Shown here piece by piece: positions 22,523-32,623 of a DNA stretch of 64,000 nucleotides (position 1 is its first letter; every line of letters starts with the position of its first letter). A program made the position numbers and the translations under genes. Source of the DNA: Candidatus Thioglobus sp. (lineage in GTDB: Bacteria; Pseudomonadota; Gammaproteobacteria; PS1; Pseudothioglobaceae); NCBI GenBank assembly GCA_028352435.1, contig JAOMMB010000003.1, positions 1 to 64,000 on the forward strand, in the 5' to 3' direction. The notes beneath the pieces are model-generated. The model saw only the letters and a list, made by a program, of their open reading frames with translations, did not search any database and was not told the origin of the DNA.

Positions 22523-23746
22523 TTACTCCTTATCCATTTCAAACGCACTGTGCAATGAGCGCACAGCTAGTTCTAAATATTTTTCATCAATCACCACTGA
22601 AATCTTAATCTCACTAGTAGAAATCATTTGGATGTTAATTCCTTCATGATGCAGCACTTCAAACATCTGTGAAGCAATACCTGCATGTGAGCGCATACCA
22701 AGCCCTACTAACGACACTTTAACAACCTTGTCATCACTTTGCACGCCAATAGCGCCAAGCTCTTCACAAACTATTTCTAAAATACTTAGCGCTTTGGCAA
22801 AATCATTACGATGAACAGTAAAAGCAAAGTTAGTCAGCCCTTCTCGAGCAGATACACTTTGTACAATCATATCAACTTCAATGTTCGCACTACTAATCGC
22901 TTTGAGAATTTTAAAGGCAATACCTGGCTTATCTGGTACACCAATTAAGCTTAATTTTGCCTCATCTTGATTATGCGCAATGCCTGAAATAACTGCTTGT
23001 TCCACAATGTTTTCCTCACTAGTAATTAATGTACCAACTGGGTTATCAATCAATGATGACAACACCCTTAAAGGTACTTTGTATTTTGATGCAAACTCAA
23101 CAGAGCGAATTTGCAAAACTTTAGAGCCGAGTGATGCCATCTCCAGCATCTCCTCATAGCTCACTGATTTCATTTTACGAGCATTTGGCTCAATACGAGG
23201 ATCAGTGGTGTACACACCATCCACATCCGTGTAAATCTGGCACTCGTCTGCTTTAAGTGCTGCAGCTAATGCCACAGCAGTTGTGTCTGAGCCGCCCCGA
23301 CCAAGTGTTGTAATATGGCCATGCTCATCAATACCTTGAAAGCCAGCAACGACAACAACCTTACCTGCATTTAAACTGGCATGAATACGATGATCATCGA
23401 TTGATTTAATACGTGCCTTGCCGTGTTCAGAGTCGGTAACAATTCGCACCTGAGAGCCTAAATAACTAATCGCATCACAACCCAATTGCTGAAGCGCCAT
23501 AGATAACAATGAAATAGTGACTTGCTCGCCTGTAGTTAGCAGCATGTCCATCTCACGCAGTGAAGGTACATCTTGAATTTCCTGCGCTAAAGCAGTCATT
23601 CGATTAGTCTCCCCACTCATGGCAGAAACGCTTACCACCAGCTGGTCGCCACCATCTGCAAATGCTTTAATTTTTTGCGCAACAGCTTGTATTCGCTCAA
23701 CCGAGCCTACTGATGTTCCGCCATATTTTTGTACAATTAACGCCAT
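22523..23746 (-). CDS. lysC: Aspartate kinase with ACT domains
   Basis: IVQKYGGTSVGSVERI, GRGGSDTTAVALAAAL, YTDVDGVYTTDPR. Confidence 0.95.
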   Translation of the reverse strand: MALIVQKYGGTSVGSVERIQAVAQKIKAFADGGDQLVVSVSAMSGETNRMTALAQEIQDVPSLREMDMLLTTGEQVTISLLSMALQQLGCDAISYLGSQVRIVTDSEHGKARIKSIDDHRIHASLNAGKVVVVAGFQGIDEHGHITTLGRGGSDTTAVALAAALKADECQIYTDVDGVYTTDPRIEPNARKMKSVSYEEMLEMASLGSKVLQIRSVEFASKYKVPLRVLSSLIDNPVGTLITSEENIVEQAVISGIAHNQDEAKLSLIGVPDKPGIAFKILKAISSANIEVDMIVQSVSAREGLTNFAFTVHRNDFAKALSILEIVCEELGAIGVQSDDKVVKVSLVGLGMRSHAGIASQMFEVLHHEGINIQMISTSEIKISVVIDEKYLELAVRSLHSAFEMDKE

Positions 23747-23793
23747 TAACAATAAATCTTATAAATAATTAATGAATTATACTTTAGAGATTA

Positions 23794-25959
23794 TTATTTA
23801 GAGCTAGTTTCGTACTTAGTAATAATATCTTTTATTTTTTTAGAAACATCAATATCCGGATCCATCTCAATTGCTTTTTTATACATCTTAATGCCCTCTG
23901 CTTTATTTTTCAAAAGATCAAATTCAATCATGCCTAAATTTATGTAGTTTTCAGCCGTAGGAAATCTCTTAATTGCATCTTGATAAATATATCGAGCATA
24001 TTGATAATCTCTAACGCTAATTGCTACAAACCCTACATCTTTATGATAAGGGCCAAAATTGTGCCGATCTTTAAAATATTCAAAATTATCTTTCATTCTC
24101 TGGTAAACAACTTTAGCGTCTTTTGACCTACCATCTTCAGCTAATGAGCGCACCAAATAAGACAAAGCTTTAACGTTTTTAGAGTCAAAAGATAAAATAA
24201 ACTCCAATATTTTTTTTTCCATTATTAAATCCTCTTTCAGTCCACCAGATCGATATATTAGAGCAAGATTTAATAAAGCTTTTGTATTAAATGGTGAAAT
24301 GTCAATCGCTTTTTTTAAATACAGAATTGCAGTCTCAAAACTTTCTAGATTAATCAAGCCTTCTGCAGTAAGAATATAATAATTAGGTGCAAAATTATTA
24401 TATTCTAAAGCCTTCAAGGTTATTAACACTTGCGATTCAGCCTTAAGCCTTACCAGTCCTTTAGAGTCGCTTATTGAGCTTGTAAATTTACTTAAGTCCG
24501 CCTTACTAAATGATCTTGCAAAAGAATAATAATGCTCTGCCAATATCCATCGATATGAAAAAAATGAAGTTAAAATTGAAAAAATAACAGTAACAATTAA
24601 TACTGATAAGAGCTTCTTTTTATTACTAAAATAAGTATAGGTATTAAACTCATCAATTGGTTTTTCAGATAGTACAATTATAGCAAAATATACTAAAACT
24701 AAAAATGCAGGCAAATACACTCGTACTGGAAACGAAACTAGTGAAACTACAGAGAAACCAACTAGACCTAAACTCAAGCCTAAAACTAATAATCTATTTT
24801 TATGACTAGTATTTATTAATACTCTCCATGCTCTTATAACAACCAAATAAACTAACCAAAGTAGTAATACATAACCAACCAAGCCAAAGTTAGCAAAGAT
24901 CTCTAAATAGTCATTATGTAGTCTTTCTAAACGAACCTTCTCATTAAAAAAATTATCTTTCATTATTCGATCGTAATACAAAGGATATGATTCAGGCCAC
25001 TGACCAACGCCAACACCGATTATTGGGTGCTCTTTAATCATCTCAATAGTATTCACCCAAGCAGGAATTCTTGATGACACCCCTTCTATGTCAATTTTTT
25101 TAGCAAACTCGAGCTTATTACTACCACGATGAAAAGATCCTTCTGTATTAAAGTTAGCTACAAAAATCAAGGAAAGTGCTATTCCAACTACTGCAATAAA
25201 CTTCTTTTTTATTTGATCATCAAATTTGACAAACGATTGATCTTTGTTTTTAAACCTATCTAACAATATAAATACTAACAATATAGCCAACTCCACTGCC
25301 ATAGCAACCCAAGCTTGACGCGCTGCAGCATTCATCAAATACCAAAACCCGAGAATAATTGCCACTGAGTATCGGGCAATCGAAAAGCTATTTCTTGCTG
25401 AAAGAAAAAACACCATGCTGAGTGGTAATACCATGACCACAAAGTGAGACGCCATATTTTTATTGCCAAATGTAGCAGAAGGTTTTGCCACCTGGGCAAA
25501 TACATTTTGAATTAAATAGTTATCAGGAAAATAATATTGCACCAGCCCGATAATTGTCACTATACTCATCGAAATAACCAATCCTTTCGGTATTTTTTTG
25601 AGTAAATTGTCGCCCTTAAAAGAATTAATAATTAAGGTAAAAATAAGAGCACTAGAGGTAAATTGAGCTAACATTATTGTGGCGAGGTAGCCATCCTCCA
25701 CCCATAGTAAAGTAATAAAAGACCAGGCTAAAAAACCCCATATTGGCAAATATAAAGGGGTTTTTACAAACGATATCTGTTTTTCCTTGTATTGAATGTA
25801 AATCCACCAAGTTAAAGCGATCATAACAGTAAATACACCCCATGCCGTTTTAAATAGTTCTGGCGTTGCATTGATCCAACCTATATCTGGGCGAATTGGT
25901 GTCAATAAAGGCATAATTGCTATTAGTAATATGATAAATCTTGGTAAATAATATTGCAT
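23794..25959 (-). CDS. O-antigen ligase-like (Wzy_C) polytopic membrane protein with C-terminal TPR region
   Basis: Many TM segments, GVGVGQWPESYPLYY...LHNDYLEIFANFGLVGYVLLL ligase-type motif, C-terminal TPR-like repeats. Confidence 0.82.
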   Translation of the reverse strand: MQYYLPRFIILLIAIMPLLTPIRPDIGWINATPELFKTAWGVFTVMIALTWWIYIQYKEKQISFVKTPLYLPIWGFLAWSFITLLWVEDGYLATIMLAQFTSSALIFTLIINSFKGDNLLKKIPKGLVISMSIVTIIGLVQYYFPDNYLIQNVFAQVAKPSATFGNKNMASHFVVMVLPLSMVFFLSARNSFSIARYSVAIILGFWYLMNAAARQAWVAMAVELAILLVFILLDRFKNKDQSFVKFDDQIKKKFIAVVGIALSLIFVANFNTEGSFHRGSNKLEFAKKIDIEGVSSRIPAWVNTIEMIKEHPIIGVGVGQWPESYPLYYDRIMKDNFFNEKVRLERLHNDYLEIFANFGLVGYVLLLWLVYLVVIRAWRVLINTSHKNRLLVLGLSLGLVGFSVVSLVSFPVRVYLPAFLVLVYFAIIVLSEKPIDEFNTYTYFSNKKKLLSVLIVTVIFSILTSFFSYRWILAEHYYSFARSFSKADLSKFTSSISDSKGLVRLKAESQVLITLKALEYNNFAPNYYILTAEGLINLESFETAILYLKKAIDISPFNTKALLNLALIYRSGGLKEDLIMEKKILEFILSFDSKNVKALSYLVRSLAEDGRSKDAKVVYQRMKDNFEYFKDRHNFGPYHKDVGFVAISVRDYQYARYIYQDAIKRFPTAENYINLGMIEFDLLKNKAEGIKMYKKAIEMDPDIDVSKKIKDIITKYETSSK

Positions 25960-26005
25960 ATATATTGAATTAATTAATTAATTTTCATTCAGGGCATTCT
26001 AAAGT

Positions 26006-26034
26006 AAAAAAGTCCGCAATTAAGCGGACTTTTA
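26006..26034 (-). terminator. Terminator downstream of the MMPL gene
   Basis: AAAGTCCGC-aattaa-GCGGACTTT with flanking A/T tracts. Confidence 0.85.
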
Positions 26035-26053
26035 AGTAGCTTTATTTAAAAAT

Positions 26054-28933
26054 CTATTTTTTACCAAACACGTATTTTGGTTTAAAGATATAAACCATTA
26101 ACGGGATGATAGTTAGTGCTAAAACCACATCAATGATTAGCGCTTCGGAGATGAACACACCCAGTGCCCAAGTGTTAGCTAGTTGAGTCATTAATAGTGG
26201 AATAAAGCTGGCTAGTAACACCACAATTGATGCAAATACCGCAGCACCTGTTGTTTCAAGTGTATTTTGCAATGATTTAGCCCACTGCCCACCGGTTAGT
26301 TGCATCTCTTCACGTAGGCGAGAGATCATGTAAATTCCGTAGTCAACACCCAGTCCCATCGCAATTGATAATGACACCAGCGTGGCGAAATGCAAATTAC
26401 CCGACCAATTTTCGACACTGGTAAAGTAAGCGCCTAAACCATATTGCCCGAACAGCGTAACCAGTAACGTAGAAGTTAGAATAGCTGCAATCAGTGGCGA
26501 GCCAAAAATAAGTGCTGCAATAACGAAAATTGCTAGCGCTGTAATTAATGGTGATTTAATGTATTCAACTTCAGCTACATCATGTGTTGCTTCTGTTGCA
26601 CCCAAGAATCCACCAACAGCCACGGTATCTGTACCACTATCTTCAATTGTTACCGTCTTGCCACTTTCTGGCATTAAGATCGTATCTCCTGATTTATAGC
26701 CCCATTCAACCAAATTAAAGCCTTTTTCATTCTCATTATCTTTAAAAAATTGCTGAATATCTTTAACTGTTTGATGCGTTTTAACCGGATCCATGGTGTT
26801 TACAAAGCCCATAATTACACCTTCATTCCATCCTTTAGCCACAAACGAATCCAAATCACCTGCATTGGTATTTGCCTCTAACAAGCCATTAAAACCTGTC
26901 ACAATTTCATTTGCATCTGGCACCCACTGTGGATCTTCAGGATCCCCATATACGTCCATATTTTGGCTAATAAATGCTTCGTTTGGCACATGGAAGTATT
27001 TAAGATTTGGCTCCTGACCTTCTGGTGTCATCATTAGCATGTTTACAATTTTCAAAAACTGAATGTACGAACCGGTAAAGCCAATATTTGGATGGGATCT
27101 CATCCAGTCTTCAGTTTTCTCAATCGCTGCCATTACCTCAGCATTGTTAAACGCACCTTGTGGCGCATCTTCATCTTCATCCCAACACGGTGTTCCTGGC
27201 GCTTGCGAACCATCATACGAACACGCTGGCAGCATTGGAAAATTTGCCACCTTGCCTTTAATTGGAATATTTACTGATATTACACCTGGCATTACCTCGC
27301 CCAAACGGCGCAAGTCAATATTCGCATCTGAATCGTATTTAAACGCAGCACGTGAATAGTTAATACCCACTTCAACACCCGGCATTGGGCTATCAACTGT
27401 TGGCTCAAATACTTTAGTTTGCACCGCACTCCACGCTACTAGAGCCACAACCATGCCAATTGGGATAATTTTCATCTTGCCCATAATGACGCTGGTTAAG
27501 GTTTTAGCCATGCCTTTTTCAAACTTAGAGGCCTCAACCATTGACGCATCAACTTGTGTGTTTTTACCTGGGAACATTGCCATTAAGATCGGCGCAATGG
27601 TAGTGGTGGTAATCAGAATTGTCATCATCCCGAACATACCAAAATAAGCATAAGCTTTGTAGAATGAAATATCTACAAATGACAAGGTAAAGAAACCCAC
27701 CATGTCAGTTACAATCGCCAAGGTTGCTGGCACAATCGTAGTAGCAATCGCGCGCTCTGCAGCACTCATTGGTAATATACCGTTAGTATGTAATTCACTC
27801 TGATAACGCCTAACTACCTGCACAGCGTGTCCCGTACCAATCGCCAACAGTAACATTGGCGTAAGTACCATCATTGTGGTTAGTTTATAAGCGGTAAAGC
27901 CCATTAAGCCCAAAGTGATAATAATCGTAGCAACGACACCAATCAGTGGGAACACCGAACCTCTCCAGCCTTTATTCAAGTACCAAAGCATCGCCACAAC
28001 AATCAAGAATGAAATCGCAAACAACCACCATTTTTGTACTAAGTCATACAACATAAAGGCCAAGAAATACGGTTCACCTGCAATGCGTACCTCTACTCTG
28101 TCGCCATGCTCAGCTTTAATTTCATCAACCAAAGCAATGGTTGAGGTTACCCATGGCAGGTAATCAGATTTTACTGTGTCTGCGTAGTCACCTACAATAA
28201 AGAAACCCTTAGCTTTACAAGTTTCATCATCATACCAGCCCTCTTGTGCAAACTCACAGCGCCTGCCGTCTTTAGCTTGTTTTAGCATTAGCATTGGTGC
28301 CAATACTGGGTTGGTTTCAATGCCTTTTTTAAGATGCGCCAGCTGCGTACCTGCCACTTGCTTATCTGTGGTGTTTATACCTGCAACTGGGATTAGTCTT
28401 TCAAACTTCAGCCCGCCATCTTCAGACGTGCCCATGTACTTAATCTTTTGCGCAGCAATATCCATAAAGTTGTTGCCACGTGAGTGCTTAAGCGCTACCA
28501 TATCGTTATGGGCTTTTTGCACCATGTTAACAAACCATGGCTGGTATACATCATCAAGGGTTTCCCATGCGCCACCAGCTGCTTCACAAATGTTCTGTGT
28601 CATCTTCACAGGGGCTGATTCGTTAATTCTTAAGCCTGTTTCAGGATCAAAATTAATAATCTGATCAGCATCAGAATACGGATCATCACCACCAACACAA
28701 TCTTTTAAAACAAAACCCACCACCATAATATTACCAAAGCCAAACTTCTGCTCACCATAGGCATTGGTAGCTACGTAGCGATTGGTTTCAGGCAATAGCG
28801 TATCTGGGTCATTACGAATATCCAAATCTTGGATAAAATAACCCATGAACAAAGTAAAAAATGCCATTAAGGCCAATATTAGCTTACGATTGGCAATTGC
28901 GAATGCGGCGTATCTTTTTGCAAAATTATTCAT
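26054..28933 (-). CDS. MMPL/RND-family transporter (959 aa)
   Basis: N-terminal DLDIRNDPDTLLPETN, two TM blocks, LGVDYGIYMISRLREEM SSD/MMPL motif. Confidence 0.88.
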   Translation of the reverse strand: MNNFAKRYAAFAIANRKLILALMAFFTLFMGYFIQDLDIRNDPDTLLPETNRYVATNAYGEQKFGFGNIMVVGFVLKDCVGGDDPYSDADQIINFDPETGLRINESAPVKMTQNICEAAGGAWETLDDVYQPWFVNMVQKAHNDMVALKHSRGNNFMDIAAQKIKYMGTSEDGGLKFERLIPVAGINTTDKQVAGTQLAHLKKGIETNPVLAPMLMLKQAKDGRRCEFAQEGWYDDETCKAKGFFIVGDYADTVKSDYLPWVTSTIALVDEIKAEHGDRVEVRIAGEPYFLAFMLYDLVQKWWLFAISFLIVVAMLWYLNKGWRGSVFPLIGVVATIIITLGLMGFTAYKLTTMMVLTPMLLLAIGTGHAVQVVRRYQSELHTNGILPMSAAERAIATTIVPATLAIVTDMVGFFTLSFVDISFYKAYAYFGMFGMMTILITTTTIAPILMAMFPGKNTQVDASMVEASKFEKGMAKTLTSVIMGKMKIIPIGMVVALVAWSAVQTKVFEPTVDSPMPGVEVGINYSRAAFKYDSDANIDLRRLGEVMPGVISVNIPIKGKVANFPMLPACSYDGSQAPGTPCWDEDEDAPQGAFNNAEVMAAIEKTEDWMRSHPNIGFTGSYIQFLKIVNMLMMTPEGQEPNLKYFHVPNEAFISQNMDVYGDPEDPQWVPDANEIVTGFNGLLEANTNAGDLDSFVAKGWNEGVIMGFVNTMDPVKTHQTVKDIQQFFKDNENEKGFNLVEWGYKSGDTILMPESGKTVTIEDSGTDTVAVGGFLGATEATHDVAEVEYIKSPLITALAIFVIAALIFGSPLIAAILTSTLLVTLFGQYGLGAYFTSVENWSGNLHFATLVSLSIAMGLGVDYGIYMISRLREEMQLTGGQWAKSLQNTLETTGAAVFASIVVLLASFIPLLMTQLANTWALGVFISEALIIDVVLALTIIPLMVYIFKPKYVFGKK

Positions 28934-29033
28934 GTTTATTCTTCCCTAGAATGCTAAATGGTTAATTGATAATATTGTATGTTATGAAGCTTTTTTACCG
29001 ATAAATCTGAACTAAGCTCAAAGTCTATGGGTA

Positions 29034-29062
29034 AAAAAGCCCGCATAAAGCAGGCTTTTTTT
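29034..29062 (-). terminator. Terminator between DUF1302-like gene and MMPL gene
   Basis: Minus strand GCCTGC-TTTAT-GCGGGCTTTTTT. Confidence 0.8.
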
Positions 29063-29077
29063 AGGTTTTAAATAATC

Positions 29078-31384
29078 TTAGAAAGAGTACTTAACCCCTA
29101 CTTGGATATTAGATGACTTATCTAATTGACCAAATTGCGAGTTTGCATCGCCCCAATATTTATTCCACTCTACTGTTGCTTGAGTATCATCATCAATTGA
29201 GAATTCAGCATCTAAGCGATTCCACTTACCATCGCCATTAGCACTTTCTTCAAGCATAACGATATTATTCCATCTATGTTCGCCTGATGCGCCAAACGGC
29301 TTAGACAAGAACAATGAATAGAAGTTTTTAGCTTCAATCGCTTTATTAAAGCCATTAGCCATTGACATCGTAGCATAATCAGCTGTGTAACGATTAGCGC
29401 CATCTATAAAGTCAAGATTTCTGTCTTCAATATACTGAACTGATACCATCATATTGGTGAGTGCAGTAATATCAACACCTAGCACATATTTAAGACGGTC
29501 ACCTTTAACCATCTCTAGAGCGCCAACTAAATCACCATAAGATAATTTCGTCTTATCAATAACTGGAGAGTAAGTATCTTGAGTATACAAAGCTTCACCA
29601 CGAATTACCACTGGGCCTAAGCTTTCAGTTTCTACCGCCATATCAAATGATCCACCAAGATTTTTAACTCTCTTAACTTCTTGGGTAAATCTTAATGTCG
29701 CACCATCATTCCCACTTTGGCTTGTCGCATAACCACCATAATCACCACTAGTTACTGTTACACCATCCGTTAACAAGTTGTCAGAAAGTATCAACGAGTA
29801 ACTTGCAGTGGATGCGTTAGCCACCGTTAATGCACCGGACTGGTTTATTACTTTGTTTACAAATAACTTGCTACCTGCAGTATTTCTCCATGACAAATCA
29901 ATAATAGGATTTTTATCATAATTATATGAAGCGTTTAATGTATAGTTCACACCGCCTTTAGTAGTATTTTTAAATCTAGCAGCTAAATCCACATCACCAT
30001 CAGTTGGCATATTGTAAACATATTGAGAGCCTGCATTTACAAACGCATCAAAGGTAAGAAAGCTTGTATTCTGCATATAATCAAACGCAGTGTCCATAAC
30101 CTCTGTAGCACTTTCAGCGTCAGCCAAATTAGTATCGAATTGACTTGCAAAACCGTGCTGTAGCATCTGCGCACCTGTTATAGCGTTAGCATTATCTATC
30201 ATGGTCTGACTTGCTGCGACTGCTGACAGGGTAGTTGTAGTGTTTAACCCTAAAGCGTAAGCTGTATTAGCAATACTTTGCTGGAAGTTGTCGGGAAGCA
30301 TTCTAAAGTCAGTAGCTGAAGCAAGGCCAGCAGCGTAGTCTGAGTTAGTAACCTGGCCACTAACTGAACAAGCCTCATCACTGGCACATAACAAACCAGA
30401 CCCATACATTGCTTGAGTCATAATAAAGTTGCCATTAGTATATGTAGCGTTAGAAACACCACCCATCTTCATGTTTTCAAAAGCATTTACCGTGAAGTTA
30501 GTCATTGAGCTAGCAGATAACTCATTTATATAACCAAATCCGCCGGCAAACATTGTCGCAACAGCGCCTAAGTCAGGCACAATATTTAAGAAACCATTTT
30601 TAACACCGGTAATCGTATCCGGACCCTGCATCATAAATGCATGACCAGTATCGGTACCATCATTAAGTGTAACCTCTGTACCTAAATTTGGTGTATTCCT
30701 TCTAACTTTAGTATCAACATTCCTATTTAAACCTGCAAATACATTTTCTTTTGGCTGTGAAACAATCACTTGATACTCTGAACCGTCAGCATTTGTCGTT
30801 TCAGCATTTACCATCCAAACTGGAATGCGTGAATCTTCCATTTGATTTTGAGCCATCTCGCCATAATCAGTTGGGTTAATCATATCTAACAGCTTCATAC
30901 CATCAGCTGTACCCCAAACCACTTGTTGCTTACCAGTACGCAATGCCCAGTCACCAACTTGAGAGTCAACATAAGCTTCTCTAAGAGGATCACGTTGTGT
31001 ATAGGCTTCGTTAGAGTCATAGTTTGAAGTGCCCTTACCATCTGTCATTAAATTAAGTTCGACATGGTAAGTAGCTCCATCGGCTAATTTATCGATTTCA
31101 CCATCAACATAAATTCGTGCTGAAGTTTCACGCTTCATCGCGTCATTCTTACCATGTGTATTTATACCGCCATCGCTAGCACTAGAACCTGAAAATCCAG
31201 TCACTGCATTAGGAGTACCTGCATTATAAGTTCCGACACCGTAGTCACCAATGTTTGAGCCTGCATTACTATAAAAGCCACTCTCATGGACAATCTTACC
31301 CGTTACCTCAGCTTCGGCAAATGCCGTTGAAGCTGAGAATACCACTGCTAAAGCAGCTGATAATATTAAGTTTTGTTTTTTCAT
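29078..31384 (-). CDS. DUF1302-like outer-membrane protein (768 aa)
   Basis: Signal peptide, LREAYVDSQVGDWALRTGKQQVVWGTADGMKLLDMINPTDYGE motif, C-terminal ...VGVKYSF. Confidence 0.75.
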   Translation of the reverse strand: MKKQNLILSAALAVVFSASTAFAEAEVTGKIVHESGFYSNAGSNIGDYGVGTYNAGTPNAVTGFSGSSASDGGINTHGKNDAMKRETSARIYVDGEIDKLADGATYHVELNLMTDGKGTSNYDSNEAYTQRDPLREAYVDSQVGDWALRTGKQQVVWGTADGMKLLDMINPTDYGEMAQNQMEDSRIPVWMVNAETTNADGSEYQVIVSQPKENVFAGLNRNVDTKVRRNTPNLGTEVTLNDGTDTGHAFMMQGPDTITGVKNGFLNIVPDLGAVATMFAGGFGYINELSASSMTNFTVNAFENMKMGGVSNATYTNGNFIMTQAMYGSGLLCASDEACSVSGQVTNSDYAAGLASATDFRMLPDNFQQSIANTAYALGLNTTTTLSAVAASQTMIDNANAITGAQMLQHGFASQFDTNLADAESATEVMDTAFDYMQNTSFLTFDAFVNAGSQYVYNMPTDGDVDLAARFKNTTKGGVNYTLNASYNYDKNPIIDLSWRNTAGSKLFVNKVINQSGALTVANASTASYSLILSDNLLTDGVTVTSGDYGGYATSQSGNDGATLRFTQEVKRVKNLGGSFDMAVETESLGPVVIRGEALYTQDTYSPVIDKTKLSYGDLVGALEMVKGDRLKYVLGVDITALTNMMVSVQYIEDRNLDFIDGANRYTADYATMSMANGFNKAIEAKNFYSLFLSKPFGASGEHRWNNIVMLEESANGDGKWNRLDAEFSIDDDTQATVEWNKYWGDANSQFGQLDKSSNIQVGVKYSF

Positions 31385-31424
31385 TTTTTTCCTCTTATTT
31401 TTAAAAAGTTACTTACTGTATTAC

Positions 31425-31461
31425 AAAAAAAACGTCATAAGCAAAGCCTATGACGTTTTTT
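31425..31461 (-). terminator. Terminator between lipoprotein-sorting-like gene and DUF1302-like gene
   Basis: AAAACGTCATA-ggctttgct-TATGACGTTTTTTTT on minus strand. Confidence 0.85.
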
Positions 31462-31465
31462 AAAT

Positions 31466-32416
31466 TTATTTGATATTTCTAGGCATCTTCTTTAACGTAC
31501 GGGTTGACCATAAATTTTTTGCTTTATATTTATGATTCACCTTAGTCACGCTTCTTGGAATGAATGCCATGGTTTCATGACCCGTTGCTAGTGTTGTACC
31601 GTACCAGTAGCCCCAGTAGCTTGCGCGTGGATCATCTAAGCCTGCAGACACCCAAGATCTATCAATGGTTTTAACTTGCTTGCCACCTTTGAAGTATTCA
31701 GTGCGGTAGTCAGCAAATGTTTTGGTGTCGATGTAGCTTACGCGGTTGTCGTACCACCAGTTTTCATTATTAGCGGTTGATTTAAGTTTGTAAACCTCTT
31801 TACCGTCAGTAGAGCAATCTGCTTCAATCTTAGCGTTTTGTGTGTATTTATTACGCTTAACATCTTTCATAATGCCTAAACAGCCAGAAAATGTTGCTTT
31901 GCCTAATAGCTCGTGAGATTCATGCTTTGGTTTACGTAGTGTTACATCGCCAAAGGTAAAGTCTGAACCACCCCAAGCATCATCACGCGCAGGCTCGGCG
32001 AAACGACGAACTTTGCGAATTGATGGAATGAAGATTTCATATGATTGTGATTTTGCTTGATCAGAAAAATCCGTAATTAACATTCCTGTGCCTTTTAGCT
32101 TACCTGAACGGAAAATTGCTAGATCTTGTGCATTAACTCCGTCGGCCGTCGGGCTGTTGTTGAGCATACGCTCTAGTGTTAATGTTAGAGGGTTTGAGTC
32201 TTTAGCTCGAAGAATAAGTGCAGTGATCTCTTCACCTTTTTTGCCAATACCGTAATTGTCAAATGAATAAAAATGATTAACAAAGTAGTTTTGCTCAGCA
32301 ACATCGTTAGCAGACAAGCTGCCTGATGGATAAGCTAGATCTTTAGATACTACGGCTGATGCAACACCTGTTGCAAGACTGGCTGCAACTGCAACCGATA
32401 AAGCGATTCGCTTCAT
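31466..32416 (-). CDS. Outer-membrane lipoprotein-sorting-like protein (LolA-like PF17131 type)
   Basis: Signal peptide, FIPSIRKVRRFAEPARDDAWGGSDFTFGD motif; next to MMPL and DUF1302-like genes. Confidence 0.75.
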   Translation of the reverse strand: MKRIALSVAVAASLATGVASAVVSKDLAYPSGSLSANDVAEQNYFVNHFYSFDNYGIGKKGEEITALILRAKDSNPLTLTLERMLNNSPTADGVNAQDLAIFRSGKLKGTGMLITDFSDQAKSQSYEIFIPSIRKVRRFAEPARDDAWGGSDFTFGDVTLRKPKHESHELLGKATFSGCLGIMKDVKRNKYTQNAKIEADCSTDGKEVYKLKSTANNENWWYDNRVSYIDTKTFADYRTEYFKGGKQVKTIDRSWVSAGLDDPRASYWGYWYGTTLATGHETMAFIPRSVTKVNHKYKAKNLWSTRTLKKMPRNIK

Positions 32417-32623
32417 ATTTATTCCCCCAAGAAATTTATATTAACTGCACAATATACAGTACAAATTAAACCGTGGCAATACTAGGTTAATAGCATTGGT
32501 ATTTTCCTTATAAATATAGTGCATTTAGATCAGATGCTTACTCTTATACTAAATATCTAATCACTGTAAAATAATAAATATAATGCTTAGCATTAATCTC
32601 TTTTATCATTAATCATTCTAATT

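Noticed and set aside
27063-27359. Overlapping plus-strand ORFs opposite the MMPL gene (also 28311-28664)
   Set aside because: Antisense shadow ORFs of a long conserved CDS; no independent support
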